Shown here in pieces: positions 12,301 to 25,883 of a DNA stretch of 64,000 bases (positions within the stretch are counted from its first letter, which is position 1; every line of letters starts with the position of its first letter). This DNA comes from Vespa crabro (taxonomy: Eukaryota > Arthropoda > Insecta > Hymenoptera > Vespidae): positions 248,001 to 312,000 of the forward strand of contig NW_025813663.1 of assembly GCF_910589235.1 (NCBI RefSeq), in the 5' to 3' direction. The position numbers and the translations under genes are program-made. Below the pieces are notes generated by a model. The model saw only the letters and a list, made by a program, of their open reading frames with translations, had not been told where the DNA came from and did no database searches.

Positions 12301-14480
12301 CAATATAAAATAGATGTTTGATCTTATGAAATGCAATGTTCTGAATCGATTGGTAACATTTTTCTAACTGTGGCACAAGTATTATTAAAGATTTCACGAT
12401 TTTATCTTCGCATATACCGAAATTCGCGTATGTCGATTACGTTTTTCGACAATTATCATATGAAAACGCGTATTTAAACATAGTAAAAACGTTATATTCT
12501 TGTTATATTCTTTATTCTGCATCGATAGAATATAAAATCATTGAAATTGAACGAGATTTCAAGTTTTCGTTTTTCGACGATACGCGTATATGAGCGAAAA
12601 ATCGTATATACGATATGAAAGAATGTTAAAAACTTTGATTCCAATATAAAATAGATGTTTGATCTTATGAAATGCAATGTTCTGAATCGATTGGTAACAT
12701 TTTTCTAACTGTGGCACAAGTATTATTAAAGATTTCACGATTTTATCTTCGCATATATCGAAATTCGCGTATGTCGATTACGTTTTTCGACAATTATCAT
12801 ATGAAAACGTGTATTTAAACATAGTAAAAACGTTATATTCTTGTTATATTCTTTATTCTGCATCGATAGAATATAAAATCATTGAAATTGAACGAGATTT
12901 CAAGTTTTCGTTTTTCGACGATACGCGTATATGAGCGAAAAATCGTATATACGATATGAAAGAATGTTAAAAACTTTGATTCCAATATAAAATAGATGTT
13001 TGATCTTATGAAATGCAATGTTCTGAATCGATTGGTAACATTTTTCTAACTGTGGCACAAGTATTATTAAAGATTTCACGATTTTATCTTCGCATATACC
13101 GAAATTCGCGTATGTCGATTACGTTTTTCGACAATTATCATATGAAAACGCGTATTTAAACATAGTAAAAACGTTATATTCTTGTTATATTCTTTATTCT
13201 GCATCGATAGAATATAAAATCATTGAAATTGAATGAGATTTCAAGTTTTCGTTTTTCGACGATACGCGTATATGAGCGAAAAATCGTATATACGATATGA
13301 AAGAATGTTAAAAACTTTGATTCCAATATAAAATAGATGTTTGATCTTATGAAATGCAATGTTCTGAATCGATTGGTAACATTTTTCTAACTGTGGCACA
13401 AGTATTATTAAAGATTTCACGATTTTATCTTCGCATATACCGAAATTCGCGTATGTCGATTACGTTTTTCGACAATTATCATATGAAAACGTGTATTTAA
13501 ACATAGTAAAAACGTTATATTCTTGTTATATTCTTTATTCTGCATCGATAGAATATAAAATCATTGAAATTGAACGAGATTTCAAGTTTTCGTTTTTCGA
13601 CGATACGCGTATATGAGCGAAAAATCGTATATACGATATGAAAGAATGTTAAAAACTTTGATTCCAATATAAAATAGATGTTTGATCTTATGAAATGCAA
13701 TGTTCTGAATCGATTGGTAACATTTTTCTAACTGTGGCACAAGTATTATTAAAGATTTCACGATTTTATCTTCGCATATACCGAAATTCGCGTATGTCGA
13801 TTACGTTTTTCGACAATTATCATATGAAAACGCGTATTTAAACATAGTAAAAACGTTATATTCTTGTTATATTCTTTATTCTGCATCGATAGAATATATA
13901 ATCTTTGAAATTGAACGAGATTTCAAGTTTTCGTTTTTCGACGATACGCGTATATGAGCGAAAAATCGTATATACGATATGAAAGAATGTTAAAAACTTT
14001 GATTCCAATATAAAATAGATGTTTGATCTTATGAAATGCAATGTTCTGAATCGATTGGTAACATTTTTCTAACTGTGGCACAAGTATTATTAAAGATTTC
14101 ACGATTTTATCTTCGCATATACCGAAATTCGCGTATGTCGATTACGTTTTTCGACAATTATCATATGAAAACGCGTATTTAAACATAGTAAAAACGTTAT
14201 ATTCTTGTTATATTCTTTATTCTGCATCGATAGAATATAAAATCATTGAAATTGAACGAGATTTCAAGTTTTCGTTTTTCGACGATACGCGTATATGAGC
14301 GAAAAATCGTATATACGATATGAAAGAATGTTAAAAACTTTGATTCCAATATAAAATAGATGTTTGATCTTATGAAATGCAATGTTCTGAATCGATTGGT
14401 AACATTTTTCTAACTGTGGCACGAGTATTATTAAAGATTTCACGATTTTATCTTCGCATATACCGAAATTCGCGTATGTA
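9308..14480 (+). repeat. Two-base haplotype in four monomers
   Basis: Linked changes, cacgag for cacaag and tgtagatt for tgtcgatt 57 bp downstream, occur together at 9308/9365, 9649/9706, 11013/11070 and 14423/14480. Steps are 1, 4 and 10 monomers. The second change also occurs alone at 5273, 10047, 17208 and 32520. Linkage over 57 bp indicates copying of whole monomers, while the solo occurrences suggest an older variant or short gene-conversion tracts. Confidence 0.8.
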
Positions 14481-17400
14481 GATTACGTTTTTCGACAATT
14501 ATCATATGAAAACGCGTATTTAAACATAGTAAAAACGTTATATTCTTGTTATATTCTTTATTCTGCATCGATAGAATATAAAATCATTGAAATTGAACGA
14601 GATTTCAAGTTTTCGTTTTTCGACGATACGCGTATATGAGCGAAAAATCGTATATACGATATGAAAGAATGTTAAAAACTTTGATTCCAATATAAAATAG
14701 ATGTTTGATCTTATGAAATGCAATGTTCTGAATCGATTGGTAACATTTTTCTAACTGTGGCACAAGTATTATTAAAGATTTCACGATTTTATCTTCGCAT
14801 ATACCGAAATTCGCGTATGTCGATTACGTTTTTCGACAATTATCATATGAAAACGCGTATTTAAACATAGTAAAAACGTTATATTCTTGTTATATTCTTT
14901 ATTCTGCATCGATAGAATATAAAATCATTGAAATTGAACGAGATTTCAAGTTTTCGTTTTTCGACGATACGCGTATATGAGCGAAAAATCGTATATACGA
15001 TATGAAAGAATGTTAAAAACTTTGATTCCAATATAAAATAGATGTTTGATCTTATGAAATGCAATGTTCTGAATCGATTGGTAACATTTTTCTAACTGTG
15101 GCACAAGTATTATTAAAGATTTCACGATTTTATCTTCGCATATACCGAAATTCGAGTATGTCGATTACGTTTTTCGACAATTATCATGTGAAAACGCGTA
15201 TTTAAACATAGTAAAAACGTTATATTCTTGTTATATTCTTTATTCTGCATCGATAGAATATAAAATCATTGAAATTGAACGAGTATTCAAGTTTTCGTTT
15301 TTCGACGATACGCGTATATGAGCGAAAAATCGTATATACGATATGAAAGAATGTTAAAAACTTTGATTCCAATATAAAATAGATGTTTGATCTTATGAAA
15401 TGCAATGTTCTGAATCGATTGGTATCATTTTTCTAACTGTGGCACAAGTATTATTAAAGATTTCACGATTTTATCTTCGCATATACCGAAATTCGCGTAT
15501 GTCGATTACGTTTTTCGACAATTATCATATGAAAACGCGTATTTAAACATAGTAAAAACGTTATATTCTTGTTATATTCTTTATTCTGCATCGATAGAAT
15601 ATAAAATCATTGAAATTGAACGAGATTTCAAGTTTTCGTTTTTCGACGATACGCGTATATGAGCGAAAAATCGTATATACGATATGAAAGAATGTTAAAA
15701 ACTTTGATTCCAATATAAAATAGATGTTTGATCTTATGAAATGCAATGTTCTGAATCGATTGGTAACATTTTTCTAACTGTGGCACAAGTATTATTAAAG
15801 ATTTCACGATTTTATCTTCGCATATACCGAAATTCGCGTATGTCGATTACGTTTTTCGACAATTATCATATGAAAACGCGTATTTAAACATAGTAAAAAC
15901 GTTACATTCTTGTTATATTCTTTATTCTGCATCGATAGAATATAAAATCATTGAAATTGAACGAGATTTCAAGTTTTCGTTTTTCGACGATACGCGTATA
16001 TGAGCGAAAAATCGTATATACGATATGAAAGAATGTTAAAAACTTTGATTCCAATATAAAATAGATGTTTGATCTTATGAAATGCAATGTTCTGAATCGA
16101 TTGGTAACATTTTTCTAATTGTGGCACAAGTATTATTAAAGATTTCACGATTTTATCTTCGCATATACCGAAATTCGCGTATGTCGATTACGTTTTTCGA
16201 CAATTATCATATGAAAACGCGTATTTAAACATAGTAAAAACGTTATATTCTTGTTATATTCTTTATTCTGCATCGATAGAATATAAAATCATTGAAATTG
16301 AACGAGATTTCAAGTTTTCGTTTTTCGACGATACGCGTATATGAGCGAAAAATCGTATATACGATATGAAAGAATGTTAAAAACTTTGATTCCAATATAA
16401 AATAGATGTTTGATCTTATGAAATGCAATGTTCTGAATCGATTGGTAACATTTTTCTAACTGTGGCACAAGTATTATTAAAGATTTCACGATTTTATCTT
16501 CGCATATACCGAAATTCGCGTATGTCGATTACGTTTTTCGACAATTATCATATGAAAACGCGTATTTAAACATAGTAAAAACGTTATATTCTTGTTATAT
16601 TCTTTATTCTGCATCGATAGAATATAAAATCATTGAAATTGAACGAGATTTCAAGTTTTCGTTTTTCGACGATACGCGTATATGAGCGAAAAATCGTATA
16701 TACGATATGAAAGAATGTTAAAAACTTTGATTCCAATATAAAATAGATGTTTGATCTTATGAAATGCAATGTTCTGAATCGATTGGTAACATTTTTCTAA
16801 CTGTGGCACAAGTATTATTAAAGATTTCACGATTTTATCTTCGCATATACCGAAATTCGCGTATGTCGATTACGCTTTTCGACAATTATCATATGAAAAC
16901 GCGTATTTAAACATAGTAAAAACGTTATATTCTTGTTATATTCTTTATTCTGCATCGATAGAATATAAAATCATTGAAATTGAACGAGATTTCAAGTTTT
17001 CGTTTTTCGACGATACGCGTATATGAGCGAAAAATCGTATATACGATATGAAAGAATGTTAAAAACTTTGATTCCAATATAAAATAGATGTTCGATCTTA
17101 TGAAATGCAATGTTCTGAATCGATTGGTAACATTTTTCTAACTGTGGCACAAGTATTATTAAAGATTACACGATTTTATCTTCGCATATACCGAAATTCG
17201 CGTATGTAGATTACGTTTTTCGACAATTATCATATGAAAACGCGTATTTAAACATAGTAAAAACGTTATATTCTTGTTATATTCTTTATTCTGCAACGAT
17301 AGAATATAAAATCATTGAAATTGAACGAGATTTCAAGTTTTCGTTTTTCGACGATACGCGTATATGAGCGAAAAATCGTATATACGATATGAAAGAATGT

Positions 17401-18073
17401 TAAAAACTTTCTTTCCAATATAAAATAGATGTTTGATCTTATGAAATGCAATGTTCTGAATCGATTGGTAACATTTTTCTAACTGTGGCACAAGTATTAT
17501 TAAAGATTTCACGATTTTATCTTCGCATATACCGAAATTCGCGTATGTCTATTACGTTTTTCGACAATTATCATATGAAAACGCGTATTTAAACATAGTA
17601 AAAACGTTATATTCTTGTTATATTCTTTATTCTGCATCGATAGAATATAAAATCATTGAAATTGAACGAGATTTCAAGTTTTCGTTTTTCGACGATACGC
17701 GTATATGAGCGAAAAATCGTATATACGATATGAAAGAATGTTAAAAACTTTGATTCCAATATAAAATAGATGTTTGATCTTATGAAATGCAATGTTCTGA
17801 ATCGATTGGTAACATTTTTCTAACTGTGGCACAAGTATTATTAAAGATTTCACGATTTTATCTTCGCATATACCGAAATTCGCGTATGTCGATTACGTTT
17901 TTCGACAATTATCATATGAAAACGCGTATTTAAACATAGTAAAAACGTTATATTCTTGTTATATTCTTTATTCTGCATCGATAGAATATAAAATCATTGA
18001 AATTGAACGAGATTTCAAGTTTTCGTTTTTCGACGATACGCGTATATGAGCGAAAAATCGTATATACGATATG

Positions 18074-18403
18074 AAAGAATGTTAAAAACTTTGATTCCAA
18101 TATAAAATAGATGTTTGATCTTATGAAATGCAATGTTCTGAATCGATTGGTAACATTTTTCTAACTGTGGCACAAGTATTATTAAAGATTTCACGATTTT
18201 ATCTTCGCATATACCGAAATTCGCGTATGTCGATTACGTTTTTCGACAATTATCATATGAAAACGCGTATTTAAACATAGTAAAAACGTTATATTCTTTA
18301 TTCTGCATCGATAGAATACAAAATCATTGAAATTGAACGAGATTTCAAGTTTTCGTTTTTCGACGATACGCGTATATGAGCGAAAAATCGTATATACGAT
18401 ATG
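18074..18403 (+). repeat. 330-bp monomer, first 11-bp contraction
   Basis: The monomer has a single gttatattctt unit at 18288-18298 in place of two, shortening it by 11 bp and shifting the phase of all later copies. It also has gaatacaaa just downstream (t to c near 18319). It lacks the t in the atatcg motif and the g in taaagac that mark the other two short monomers, so the contraction may have arisen independently here. Confidence 0.95.
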
Positions 18404-21400
18404 AAAGAATGTTAAAAACTTTGATTCCAATATAAAATAGATGTTTGATCTTATGAAATGCAATGTTCTGAATCGATTGGTAACATTTTTCTAACTGTGG
18501 CACAAGTATTATTAAAGATTTCACGATTTTATCTTCGCATATACCGAAATTCGCGTATGTCGATTACGTTTTTCGACAATTATCATATGAAAACGCGTAT
18601 TTAAACATAGTAAAAACGTCATATTCTTGTTATATTCTTTATTCTGCATCGATAGAATATAAAATCATTGAAATTGAACGAGATTTCAAGTTTTCGTTTT
18701 TCGACGATACGCGTATATGAGCGAAAAATCGTATATACGATATGAAAGAATGTTAAAAACTTTGATTCCAATATAAAATAGATGTTTGATCTTATGAAAT
18801 GCAATGTTCTGAATCGATTGGTAACATTTTTCTAACTGTGGCACAAGTATTATTAAAGATTTCACGATTTTATCTTCGCATATACCGAAATTCGCGTATG
18901 TCGATTACGTTTTTCGACAATTATCATATGAAAACGCGTATTTAAACATAGTAAAAACGTTATATTCTTGTTATATTCTTTATTCTGCATCGATAGAATA
19001 TAAAATCATTGAAATTGAACGAGATTTCAAGTTTTCGTTTTTCGACGATACGCGTATATGAGCGAAAAATCGTATATACGATATGAAAGAATGTTAAAAA
19101 CTTTGATTCCAATATAAAATAGATGTTTGATCTTATGAAATGCAATGTTCTGAATCGATTGGTAACATTTTTCTAACTGTGGCACAAGTATTATTAAAGA
19201 TTTCACGATTTTATCTTCGCATATACCGAAATTCGCGTATGTCGATTAAGTTTTTCGACAATTATCATATGAAAACGCGTATTTAAACATAGTAAAAACG
19301 TTATATTCTTGTTATATTCTTTATTCTGCATCGATAGAATATAAAATCATTGAAATTGAACGAGATTTCAAGTTTTCGTTTTTCGACGATACGCGTATAT
19401 GAGCGAAAAATCGTATATACGATATGAAAGAATGTTAAAAACTTTGATTCCAATATAAAATAGATGTTTGATCTTATGAAATGCAATGTTCTGAATCGAT
19501 TGGTAACATTTTTCTAACTGTGGCACAAGTATTATTAAAGATTTCACGATTTTATCTTCGCATATACCGAAATTCGCGTATGTCGATTACGTTTTTCGAC
19601 AATTATCATATGAAAACGCGTATTTAAACATAGTAAAAACGTTATATTCTTGTTATATTCTTTATTCTGCATCGATAGAATATAAAATCATTGAAATTGA
19701 ACGAGATTTCAAGTTTTCGTTTTTCGACGATACGCGTATATGAGCGAAAAATCGTATATACGATATGAAAGAATGTTAAAAACTTTGATTCCAATATAAA
19801 ATAGATGTTTGATCTTATGAAATGCAATGTTCTGAATCGATTGGTAACATTTTTCTAACTGTGGCACAAGTATTATTAAAGATTTCACGATTTTATCTTC
19901 GCATATACCGAAATTCGCGTATGTCGATTACGTTTTTCGACAATTATCATATGAAAACGCGTATTTAAACATAGTAAAAACGTTATATTCTTGTTATATT
20001 CTTTATTCTGCATCGATAGAATATAAAATCATTGAAATTGAACGAGATTTCAAGTTTTCGTTTTTCGACGATACGCGTATATGAGCGAAAAATCGTATAT
20101 ACGATATGATAGAATGTTAAAAACTTTGATTCCAATATAAAATAGATGTTTGATCTTATGAAATGCAATGTTCTGAATCGATTGGTAACATTTTTCTAAC
20201 TGTGGCAAGAGTATTATTAAAGATTTCACGATTTTATCTTCGCATATATCGAAATTCGCGTATGTCGATTACGTTTTTCGACAATTATCATATGAAAACG
20301 CGTATTTAAACATAGTAAAAACGTTATATTCTTGTTATATTCTTTATTCTGCATCGATAGAATATAAAATCATTGAAATTGAACGAGATTTCAAGTTTTC
20401 GTTTTTCGACGATACGCGTATATGAGCGAAAAATCGTATATACGGTATGAAAGAATGTTAAAAACTTTGATTCCAATATAAAATAGGTGTTTGATCTTAT
20501 GAAATGCAATGTTCTGAATCGATTGGTAGCATTTTTCTAACTGTGGCACAAGTATTATTAAAGATTTCACGAGTTTATCTTCGCATATACCGAAATTCGC
20601 GTATGTCGATTACGTTTTTCGACAATTATCATATGAAAACGCGTATTTAAACATAGTAAAAACGTTATATTCTTGTTATATTCTTTATTCTGCATCGATA
20701 GAATATAAAATCATTGAAATTGAACGAGATTTCAAGTTTTCGTTTTTCGACGATACGCGTATATGAGCGAAAAATCGTATATACGATATGAAAGAATGTT
20801 AAAAACTTTGATTCCAATATAAAATAGATGTTTGATCTTATGAAGTGCAATGTTCTGAATCGATTGGTAGCATTTTTCTAACTGTGGCACAAGTATTATT
20901 AAAGATTTCACGATTTTATCTTCGCATATACCGAAATTCGCGTATGTCGATTACGTTTTTCGACAATTATCATATGAAAACGCGTATTTAAACATAGTAA
21001 AAACGTTATATTCTTGTTATATTCTTTATTCTGCATCGACAGAATATAAAATCATTGAAATTGAACGAGATTTCAAGTTTTCGTTTTTCAACGATACGCG
21101 TATATGAGCGAAAAATCGTATATACGATATGAAAGAATGTTAAAAACTTTGATTCCAATATAAAATAGATGTTTGATCTTATGAAATGCAATGTTCTGAA
21201 TCGATTGGTATCATTTTTCTAACTGTGGCACAAGTATTATTAAAGATTTCACGATTTTATCTTCGCATATACCGAAATTCGCGTATGTCGATTACGTTTT
21301 TCGACAATTATCATATGAAAACGCGTATTTAAACATAGTAAAAACGTTATATTCTTGTTATATTCTTTATTCTGCATCGATAGAATATAAAATCATTGAA

Positions 21401-23177
21401 ATTGAACGAGATTTCAAGTTTTCGTTTTTCGACGATACGCGTATATGAGCGAAAAATCGTATATACGATATGAAAGAATGTTAAAAACTTTGATTCCAAT
21501 ATAAAATAGATGTTTGATCTTATGAAATGCAATGTTCTGAATCGATTGGTAACATTTTTCTAACTGTGGCACAAGTATTATTAAAGATTTCACGATTTTA
21601 TCTTCGCATATACCGAAATTCGCGTATGTCGATTAAGTTTTTCGACATTTATCATATGAAAACGCGTATTTAAACATAGTAAAAACGTTATATTCTTGTT
21701 ATATTCTTTATTCTGCATCGATAGAATATAAAATCATTGAAATTGAACGAGATTTCAAGTTTTCGTTTTTCGACGATACGCGTATATGAGCGAAAAATCG
21801 TATATACGATATGAAAGAATGTTAAAAACTTTGATTCCAATATAAAATAGATGTTTGATCTTATGAAATGCAATGTTCTGAATCGATTGGTAACATTTTT
21901 CTAACTGTGGCACAAGTATTATTAAAGATTTCACGATTTTATCTTCGCATATACCGAAATTCGCGTATGTCGATTACGTTTTTCGACAATTATCATATGA
22001 AGACGCGTATTTAAACATAGTAAAAACGTTATATTCTTGTTATATTCTTTATTCTGCATCGATAGAATATAAAATCATTGAAATTGAACGAGATTTCAAG
22101 TTTTCGTTTTTCAACGATACGCGTATATGAGCGAAAAATCGTATATACGATATGAAAGAATGTTAAAAACTTTGATTCCAATATAAAATAGATGTTTGAT
22201 CTTATGAAATGCAATGTTCTGAATCGATTGGTATCATTTTTCTAACTGTGGCACAAGTATTATTAAAGATTTCACGATTTTATCTTCGCATATACCGAAA
22301 TTCGCGTATGTCGATTACGTTTTTCGACAATTATCATATGAAAACGCGTATTTAAACATAGTAAAAACGTTATATTCTTGTTATATTCTTTATTCTGCAT
22401 CGATAGAATATAAAATCATTGAAATTGAACGAGATTTCAAGTTTTCGTTTTTCGACGATACGCGTATATGAGCGAAAAATCGTATATACGATATGAAAGA
22501 ATGTTAAAAACTTTGATTCCAATATAAAATAGATGTTTGATCTTATGAAATGCAATGTTCTGAATCGATTGGTAACATTTTTCTAACTGTGGCACAAGTA
22601 TTATTAAAGATTTCACGATTTTATCTTCGCATATACCGAAATTCGCGTATGTCGATTACGTTTTTCGACAATTATCATATGAAAACGCGTATTTAAACAT
22701 AGTAAAAACGTTATATTCTTGTTATATTCTTTATTCTGCATCGATAGAATATAAAATCATTGAAATTGAACGAGATTTCAAGTTTTCGTTTTTCGACGAT
22801 ACGCGTATTTGAGCGAAAAATCGTATATACGATATGAAAGAATGTTAAAAACTTTGATTCCAATATAAAATAGATGTTTGATCTTATGAAATGCAATGTT
22901 CTGAATCGATTGGTAACATTTTTCTAACTGTGGCACAAGTATTATTAAAGATTTCACGATTTTATCTTCGCATATACCGAAATTCGCGTATGTCGATTAC
23001 GTTTTTCGACAATTATCATATGAAAACGCGTATTTAAACATAGTAAAAACGTTATATTCTTGTTATATTCTTTATTCTGCATCGATAGAATATAAAATCA
23101 TTGAAATTGAACGAGATTTCAAGTTTTCGTTTTTCGACGATACGCGTATATGAGCGAAAAATCGTATATACGATATG

Positions 23178-23507
23178 AAAGAATGTTAAAAACTTTGATT
23201 CCAATATAAAATAGATGTTTGATCTTATGAAATGCAATGTTCTGAATCGATTGGTAACATTTTTCTAACTGTGGCACAAGTATTATTAAAGATTTCACGA
23301 TTTTATCTTCGCATATATCGAAATTCGCGTATGTCGATTACGTTTTTCGACAATTATCATATGAAAACGCGTATTTAAACATAGTAAAGACGTTATATTC
23401 TTTATTCTGCATCGATAGAATATAAAATCATTGAAATTGAACGAGATTTCAAGTTTTCGTTTTTCGACGATACGCGTATATGAGCGAAAAATCGTATATA
23501 CGATATG
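23178..23507 (+). repeat. 330-bp monomer, second contraction
   Basis: Only one gttatattctt unit is present, at 23392-23402. The monomer also has taaagac just before the contraction and atatcg upstream, both shared with the short monomer at 25554. The two short copies therefore descend from one event spread by duplication. They lie 2376 bp apart (six 341-bp monomers plus one 330-bp monomer). Confidence 0.95.
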
Positions 23508-25553
23508 AAAGAATGTTAAAAACTTTGATTCCAATATAAAATAGATGTTTGATCTTATGAAGTGCAATGTTCTGAATCGATTGGTAGCATTTTTCTAACT
23601 GTGGCACAAGTATTATTAAAGATTTCACGATTTTATCTTCGCATATACCGAAATTCGCGTATGTCGATTACGTTTTTCGACAATTATCATATGAAAACGC
23701 GTATTTAAACATAGTAAAAACGTTATATTCTTGTTATATTCTTTATTCTGCATCGACAGAATATAAAATCATTGAAATTGAACGAGATTTCAAGTTTTCG
23801 TTTTTCAACGATACGCGTATATGAGCGAAAAATCGTATATACGATATGAAAGAATGTTAAAAACTTTGATTCCAATATAAAATAGATGTTTGATCTTATG
23901 AAATGCAATGTTCTGAATCGATTGGTATCATTTTTCTAACTGTGGCACAAGTATTATTAAAGATTTCACGATTTTATCTTCGCATATACCGAAATTCGCG
24001 TATGTCGATTACGTTTTTCGACAATTATCTAATGAAAACGCGTATTTAAACATAGTAAAAACGTTATATTCTTGTTATATTCTTTATTCTGCATCGATAG
24101 AATATAAAATCATTGAAATTGAACGAGATTTCAAGTTTTCGTTTTTCGACGATACGCGTATATGAGCGAAAAATCGTATATACGATATGAAAGAATGTTA
24201 AAAACTTTGATTCCAATATAAAATAGATGTTTGATCTTATGAAATGCAATGTTCTGAATCGATTGGTAACATTTTTCTAACTGTGGCACAAGTATTATTA
24301 AAGATTTCACGATTTTATCTTCGCATATACCGAAATTCGCGTATGTCGATTACGTTTTTCGACATTTATCATATGAAAACGCGTATTTAAACATAGTAAA
24401 AACGTTATATTCTTGTTATATTCTTTATTCTGCATCGATAGAATATAAAATCATTGAAATTGAACGAGATTTCAAGTTTTCGTTTTTCAACGATACGCGT
24501 ATATGAGCGAAAAATCGTATATACGATATGAAAGAATGTTAAAAACTTTGATTCCAATATAAAATAGATGTTTGATCTTATGAAATGCAATGTTCTGAAT
24601 CGATTGGTATCATTTTTCTAACTGTGGCACAAGTATTATTAAAGATTTCACGATTTTATCTTCGCATATACCGAAATTCGCGTATGTCGATTACGTTTTT
24701 CGACAATTATCATATGAAAACGCGTATTTAAACATAGTAAAAACGTTATATTCTTGTTATATTCTTTATTCTGCATCGATAGAATATAAAATCATTGAAA
24801 TTGAACGAGATTTCAAGTTTTCGTTTTTCGACGATACGCGTATATGAGCGAAAAATCGTATATACGATATGAAAGAATGTTAAAAACTTTGATTCCAATA
24901 TAAAATAGATGTTTGATCTTATGAAATGCAATGTTCTGAATCGATTGGTAACATTTTTCTAACTGTGGCACAAGTATTATTAAAGATTTCACGATTTTAT
25001 CTTCGCATATACCGAAATTCGCGTATGTCGATTACGTTTTTCGACAATTATCATATGAAAACGCGTATTTAAACATAGTAAAAACGTTATATTCTTGTTA
25101 TATTCTTTATTCTGCATCGATAGAATATAAAATCATTGAAATTGAACGAGATTTCAAGTTTTCGTTTTTCGACGATACGCGTATATGAGCGAAAAATCGT
25201 ATATACGATATGAAAGAATGTTAAAAACTTTGATTCCAATATAAAATAGATGTTTGATCTTATGAAATGCAATGTTCTGAATCGATTGGTAACATTTTTC
25301 TAACTGTGGCACAAGTATTATTAAAGATTTCACGATTTTATCTTCGCATATACCGAAATTCGCGTATGTCGATTACGTTTTTCGACAATTATCATATGAA
25401 AACGCGTATTTAAACATAGTAAAAACGTTATATTCTTGTTATATTCTTTATTCTGCATCGATAGAATATAAAATCATTGAAATTGAACGAGATTTCAAGT
25501 TTTCGTTTTTCGACGATACGCGTATATGAGCGAAAAATCGTATATACGATATG

Positions 25554-25883
25554 AACGAATGTTAAAAACTTTGATTCCAATATAAAATAGATGTTTGATC
25601 TTATGAAATGCAATGTTCTGAATCGATTGGTAACATTTTTCTAACTGTGGCACAAGTATTATTAAAGATTTCACGATTTTATCTTCGCATATATCGAAAT
25701 TCGCGTATGTCGATTACGTTTTTCGACAATTATCATATGAAAACGCGTATTTAAACATAGTAAAGACGTTATATTCTTTATTCTGCATCGATAGAATATA
25801 AAATCATTGAAATTGAACGAGATTTCAAGTTTTCGTTTTTAGACGATACGCGTATATGAGCGAAAAATCGTATATACGATATG
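25554..25883 (+). repeat. 330-bp monomer, third contraction
   Basis: Only one gttatattctt unit is present, at 25768-25778. It shares the taaagac and atatcg variants with the short monomer at 23178. A private change near 25841 (agacgat for cgacgat) and an upstream gaacga variant near 25556 set it apart, so it has diverged slightly since duplication. After this point the array runs at exactly 341 bp to the right edge. Confidence 0.95.

Larger units (their letters stand above)
1..20486 (+). repeat. Left array field, mostly homogeneous monomers
   Basis: About 60 monomers without a clear short-period higher-order structure. Variants are scattered: stop-making substitutions at 726, 2772 and 3103, the ttattaactt-type pocket near 5.2 kb, a two-base haplotype in four monomers between 9308 and 14480, and one 330-bp monomer at 18074. 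Only long-range echoes were seen. A marker pair at 1296 and 1604 recurs exactly 5797 bp (17 monomers) later at 7093 and 7401. A pair at 6279 and 6331 recurs 6479 bp (19 monomers) later at 12758 and 12810. No gene or RNA was found in this stretch. Confidence 0.85.

Noticed and set aside
18191..18463. 90-residue minus-strand ORFs here and at 23295-23567
   Set aside because: These are longer only because the 11-bp contraction joins two frames of the satellite. They are not conserved genes.
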